Positions 35,097-37,268 of a stretch of 37,268 nucleotides of DNA are shown piece by piece; within the stretch, counting starts at the first letter, position 1, and each line of letters opens with the position of its first letter. The DNA comes from Candidatus Woesearchaeota archaeon. Lineage in GTDB: Archaea; Nanobdellota; Nanobdellia; Woesearchaeales; ARS49. The notes under the pieces were generated by a model. That model ran no database searches. It was not told the origin of the DNA and saw only the letters and a list, made by a program, of their open reading frames with translations. Where the stretch lies: positions 1-37,268 of the forward strand of contig JACQMY010000019.1 of the NCBI GenBank assembly GCA_016203305.1, given 5' to 3'. Position numbers and translations under genes: made by a program.

Positions 35097-35489
35097 ATGG
35101 TGAAAGGGGAGTTTGAAAGAGAACTGGAACAGTACTTGCACGCGCGCAAAAGCTCGTCATGGAACATCAAAAGATGGTTTTCCAGCCTTGTGCCAAAGGC
35201 AAAACCGAGAGAAACAATAGAACTCCCACAAGAAGTCGAAGTATACGAAGAACCAGAAAAAGAAGAGAAAAAGCAAACATTCCTCGAACGCATCTTGCCA
35301 TCACGCAAAGAAGAAACAACACTTGCACAAATGCAAGCAGAATCAGCAGTACAAGACATGAAAGAAGTAGCGAAAATAACATTAGGAATGATAAAACAAC
35401 TCCCAGATGAACAATTAAAAACATTCAAACAAAGCCAAGAATTTGAAAAGCTAAAACACATTCTAAGGAAGCATGAGTTGATTAGGTAG
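35097..35489 (+). CDS. Hypothetical charged helical protein
   Basis: 130 aa ORF with TATA-like tttttaaat about 30 nt upstream. Confidence 0.7.
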   Translation: MVKGEFERELEQYLHARKSSSWNIKRWFSSLVPKAKPRETIELPQEVEVYEEPEKEEKKQTFLERILPSRKEETTLAQMQAESAVQDMKEVAKITLGMIKQLPDEQLKTFKQSQEFEKLKHILRKHELIR

Positions 35490-35533
35490 GCATTAGGCGT
35501 TAGGTATAAGGACGAAGGGTGAAGGATGAAGAT
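35484..35533 (+). repeat. STRR-like degenerate short repeat array, locus G
   Basis: aggtaggcattaggcgttaggtataaggacgaagggtgaaggatgaag. Confidence 0.85.
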
Positions 35534-35535
35534 TG

Positions 35536-36417
35536 TTATTCAACGTCCGTTTTTTGACTTTCGTTCCATAACCTTTCGAACTCCTGCTCAAACAATTCCG
35601 CAACCCGTTCATCATGTATGATCAGCACGTTCTCGTCATTCTGCTCATCACCATTCCGTGTTGGGTTATAACTTCCAGTCACTAAGATCTGTCCGTCAAC
35701 GATAAACACCTTATGGTGCACCTTTGTGATGCGCGACAGAGCTGCCAGTCTTTCATACTCGCTATGCGATTCCTTCCGAGGGTCAAAAACCCCTCTTACG
35801 TCTAGCCCTTCTCGTGCCTTTTGCTCGACGAGCTTCCCAATATCATCATCTGTGAAAGAATAAGTCATGAAATGAACTGACTTTTGAGCGCCCTTCAAAA
35901 CCTTAATAACAGCGTCCTTACAACCATCTTCAGGGCAAAAGAATGCCTCGATCAATGAACCGTTAACAATAGCATTTGCAGATCCCTTTCTACCACCATG
36001 AAAGACCCCTGAAAGCAGCTCGTCAAGCTCTGCCTGGTAAGCAGCAGTAATCGTCGGACTCTGGACTATGACAGCATTATTTGGCAAAGTCATCCTTTGG
36101 GAAGGGTTCCAAGAGCCAGTCCACACCTTGCCACCAAGCACGCAGAACTTATTATGCATCAAGCCTTCACCACGCTCGGAAACAGCACCCTTCACGCGGT
36201 GCTCGCCGTCGACGACTAATTGCACGTCCTGGTCTACAAGCATGGCGCCCAGCGTTCCGGTATTATACATGGCACACCCCTCAATATTCTCGGCCAACAG
36301 AAGATGCTCACAATCCACCTGGTCGCAGAAAAACACAGCTATGCTGCCTTGTTCTATGGGAATGGATGTCATGCCTGAGACGCAGCTTGTCAACAGCAGC
36401 AATGTAAGCCAGCGCAT
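35536..36417 (-). CDS. Secreted/lipoprotein phospholipase D-like protein with two HKD-type half-sites
   Basis: Signal with LLTSC; MHNKFCVLGGKVWTGSWNPS and VHHKVFIVDGQILVTGSYNPT. Confidence 0.85.
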   Translation of the reverse strand: MRWLTLLLLTSCVSGMTSIPIEQGSIAVFFCDQVDCEHLLLAENIEGCAMYNTGTLGAMLVDQDVQLVVDGEHRVKGAVSERGEGLMHNKFCVLGGKVWTGSWNPSQRMTLPNNAVIVQSPTITAAYQAELDELLSGVFHGGRKGSANAIVNGSLIEAFFCPEDGCKDAVIKVLKGAQKSVHFMTYSFTDDDIGKLVEQKAREGLDVRGVFDPRKESHSEYERLAALSRITKVHHKVFIVDGQILVTGSYNPTRNGDEQNDENVLIIHDERVAELFEQEFERLWNESQKTDVE

Positions 36418-36474
36418 ACTTCATCTAGTACACATGACTTTAAAAATTTGCGTGCGGCGCTCCGCGCCTGATTA

Positions 36475-37268
36475 TTAAACGAGAGGCTCGCCTCCGGCTC
36501 GCACTGATAGCGGACGCACACGAGCGAAACGGCCATAGTTGCTGACGTCGTCGTTGCCATCCGCAATCGAATCGACGCCATCGAGCAGCACCAACGGCCG
36601 CAACTGGTCTACTTCTGGCCGTTTTCCAAGCACCCAGAAGTTCATGAAATACTTACTAAAATCATTGCCCCGTTGTCGAGCTTCCCTTTCTGCTCGTGCA
36701 ACAAACCTATCGAGCAAATCCTGATTATAGCCAGCAGCGGCAAGCCAAGGACAGTGAATACTCGCCTGCTCAGGAGAAAGAACAGCATTACACCTGTGCT
36801 GGTTTGTCCTAAAAACCTCACCACCATACCTATCAAAAGGAACCTCAACATACGCGTTATCACCCAAACCAAGCAGCTCTACAGCCAAAGGCACGATCTT
36901 GAACTCAGTTATATCATCCTCATTGGGGCGTTCTCCCTTGTATAACACTCCTGAAAACGTGCCAAAATGATTATTCCACAATACTGAATCTTGACAGTCC
37001 AGCTTTGCCTCCAAGGTTTCTGAAAACAACAACGGACAAGGAAGGCCATTGTAAAAAGGATGCGCCAAATCATCATCCGGCTCTCTCAAGTCCCGCTTGC
37101 ATGCAGTACGAAGCAAGTTCAAACCCTTACCGTACGCTGGAAAACCAGTTTCGCCAGACACTGCATAACCACCACGCAAAGAAAGATCCAAAGGACCATG
37201 CAGTCCTGCCTGCTTTAGCGCATGACGATACCTAAGTAGATCAGCACGCTCCCCTGTCTCCCTCATAC
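36475..37268 (-). CDS. Hypothetical protein, probably 5' truncated by window end
   Basis: Open frame of at least 263 aa reaching the window edge; no family recognised. Confidence 0.6.
   Translation of the reverse strand, partial: MRETGERADLLRYRHALKQAGLHGPLDLSLRGGYAVSGETGFPAYGKGLNLLRTACKRDLREPDDDLAHPFYNGLPCPLLFSETLEAKLDCQDSVLWNNHFGTFSGVLYKGERPNEDDITEFKIVPLAVELLGLGDNAYVEVPFDRYGGEVFRTNQHRCNAVLSPEQASIHCPWLAAAGYNQDLLDRFVARAEREARQRGNDFSKYFMNFWVLGKRPEVDQLRPLVLLDGVDSIADGNDDVSNYGRFARVRPLSVRAGGEPLV

Overview
The 37.3 kb window looks archaeal, most likely DPANN/Woesearchaeota-like (lineage is inferred from gene content only). Supporting genes: Era-like GTPase + DUF2073 + Zn-ribbon protein, AbrB-PhoU regulator, DHH phosphoesterase, AglB/STT3, geranylgeranyl reductase, TrmB-type regulator, PolX-PHP and family-4 UDG. 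About 39 protein genes and one tRNA-Trp(CCA) are supported. Main points of interest: (1) seven intergenic arrays of a degenerate short-repeat family (TTAGGAC/GTAGGTA/GAAGGCGGAAGGATGAAGG), all with the G-rich strand on +, which supply the TAG stop codon to all six + strand genes that run into them. (2) A ~10-14 kb envelope/signalling cluster (10.5-24.2 kb): a bacterial-type Ser/Thr kinase with a TM and ectodomain, two coiled-coil lipoproteins, a secreted protein whose sequence resembles an outer-membrane beta-barrel (surprising in an archaeon), a large Pro-rich single-TM protein, a surface protein with five identical DWGDSGSAGS repeats, and S-layer-like proteins. (3) An oligosaccharyltransferase (AglB) with a C-terminal FKBP prolyl isomerase domain. 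(4) A tRNA-Trp gene with a 19-bp direct repeat of its 3' end 126 bp downstream, followed by compositionally different genes (2H phosphoesterase, DUF4258/YgiT-type toxin-antitoxin pair). (5) Several clustered inverted repeats in intergenic regions that may be structured RNAs or operators. No database search or computation was run; family names come from recognising motifs by eye.
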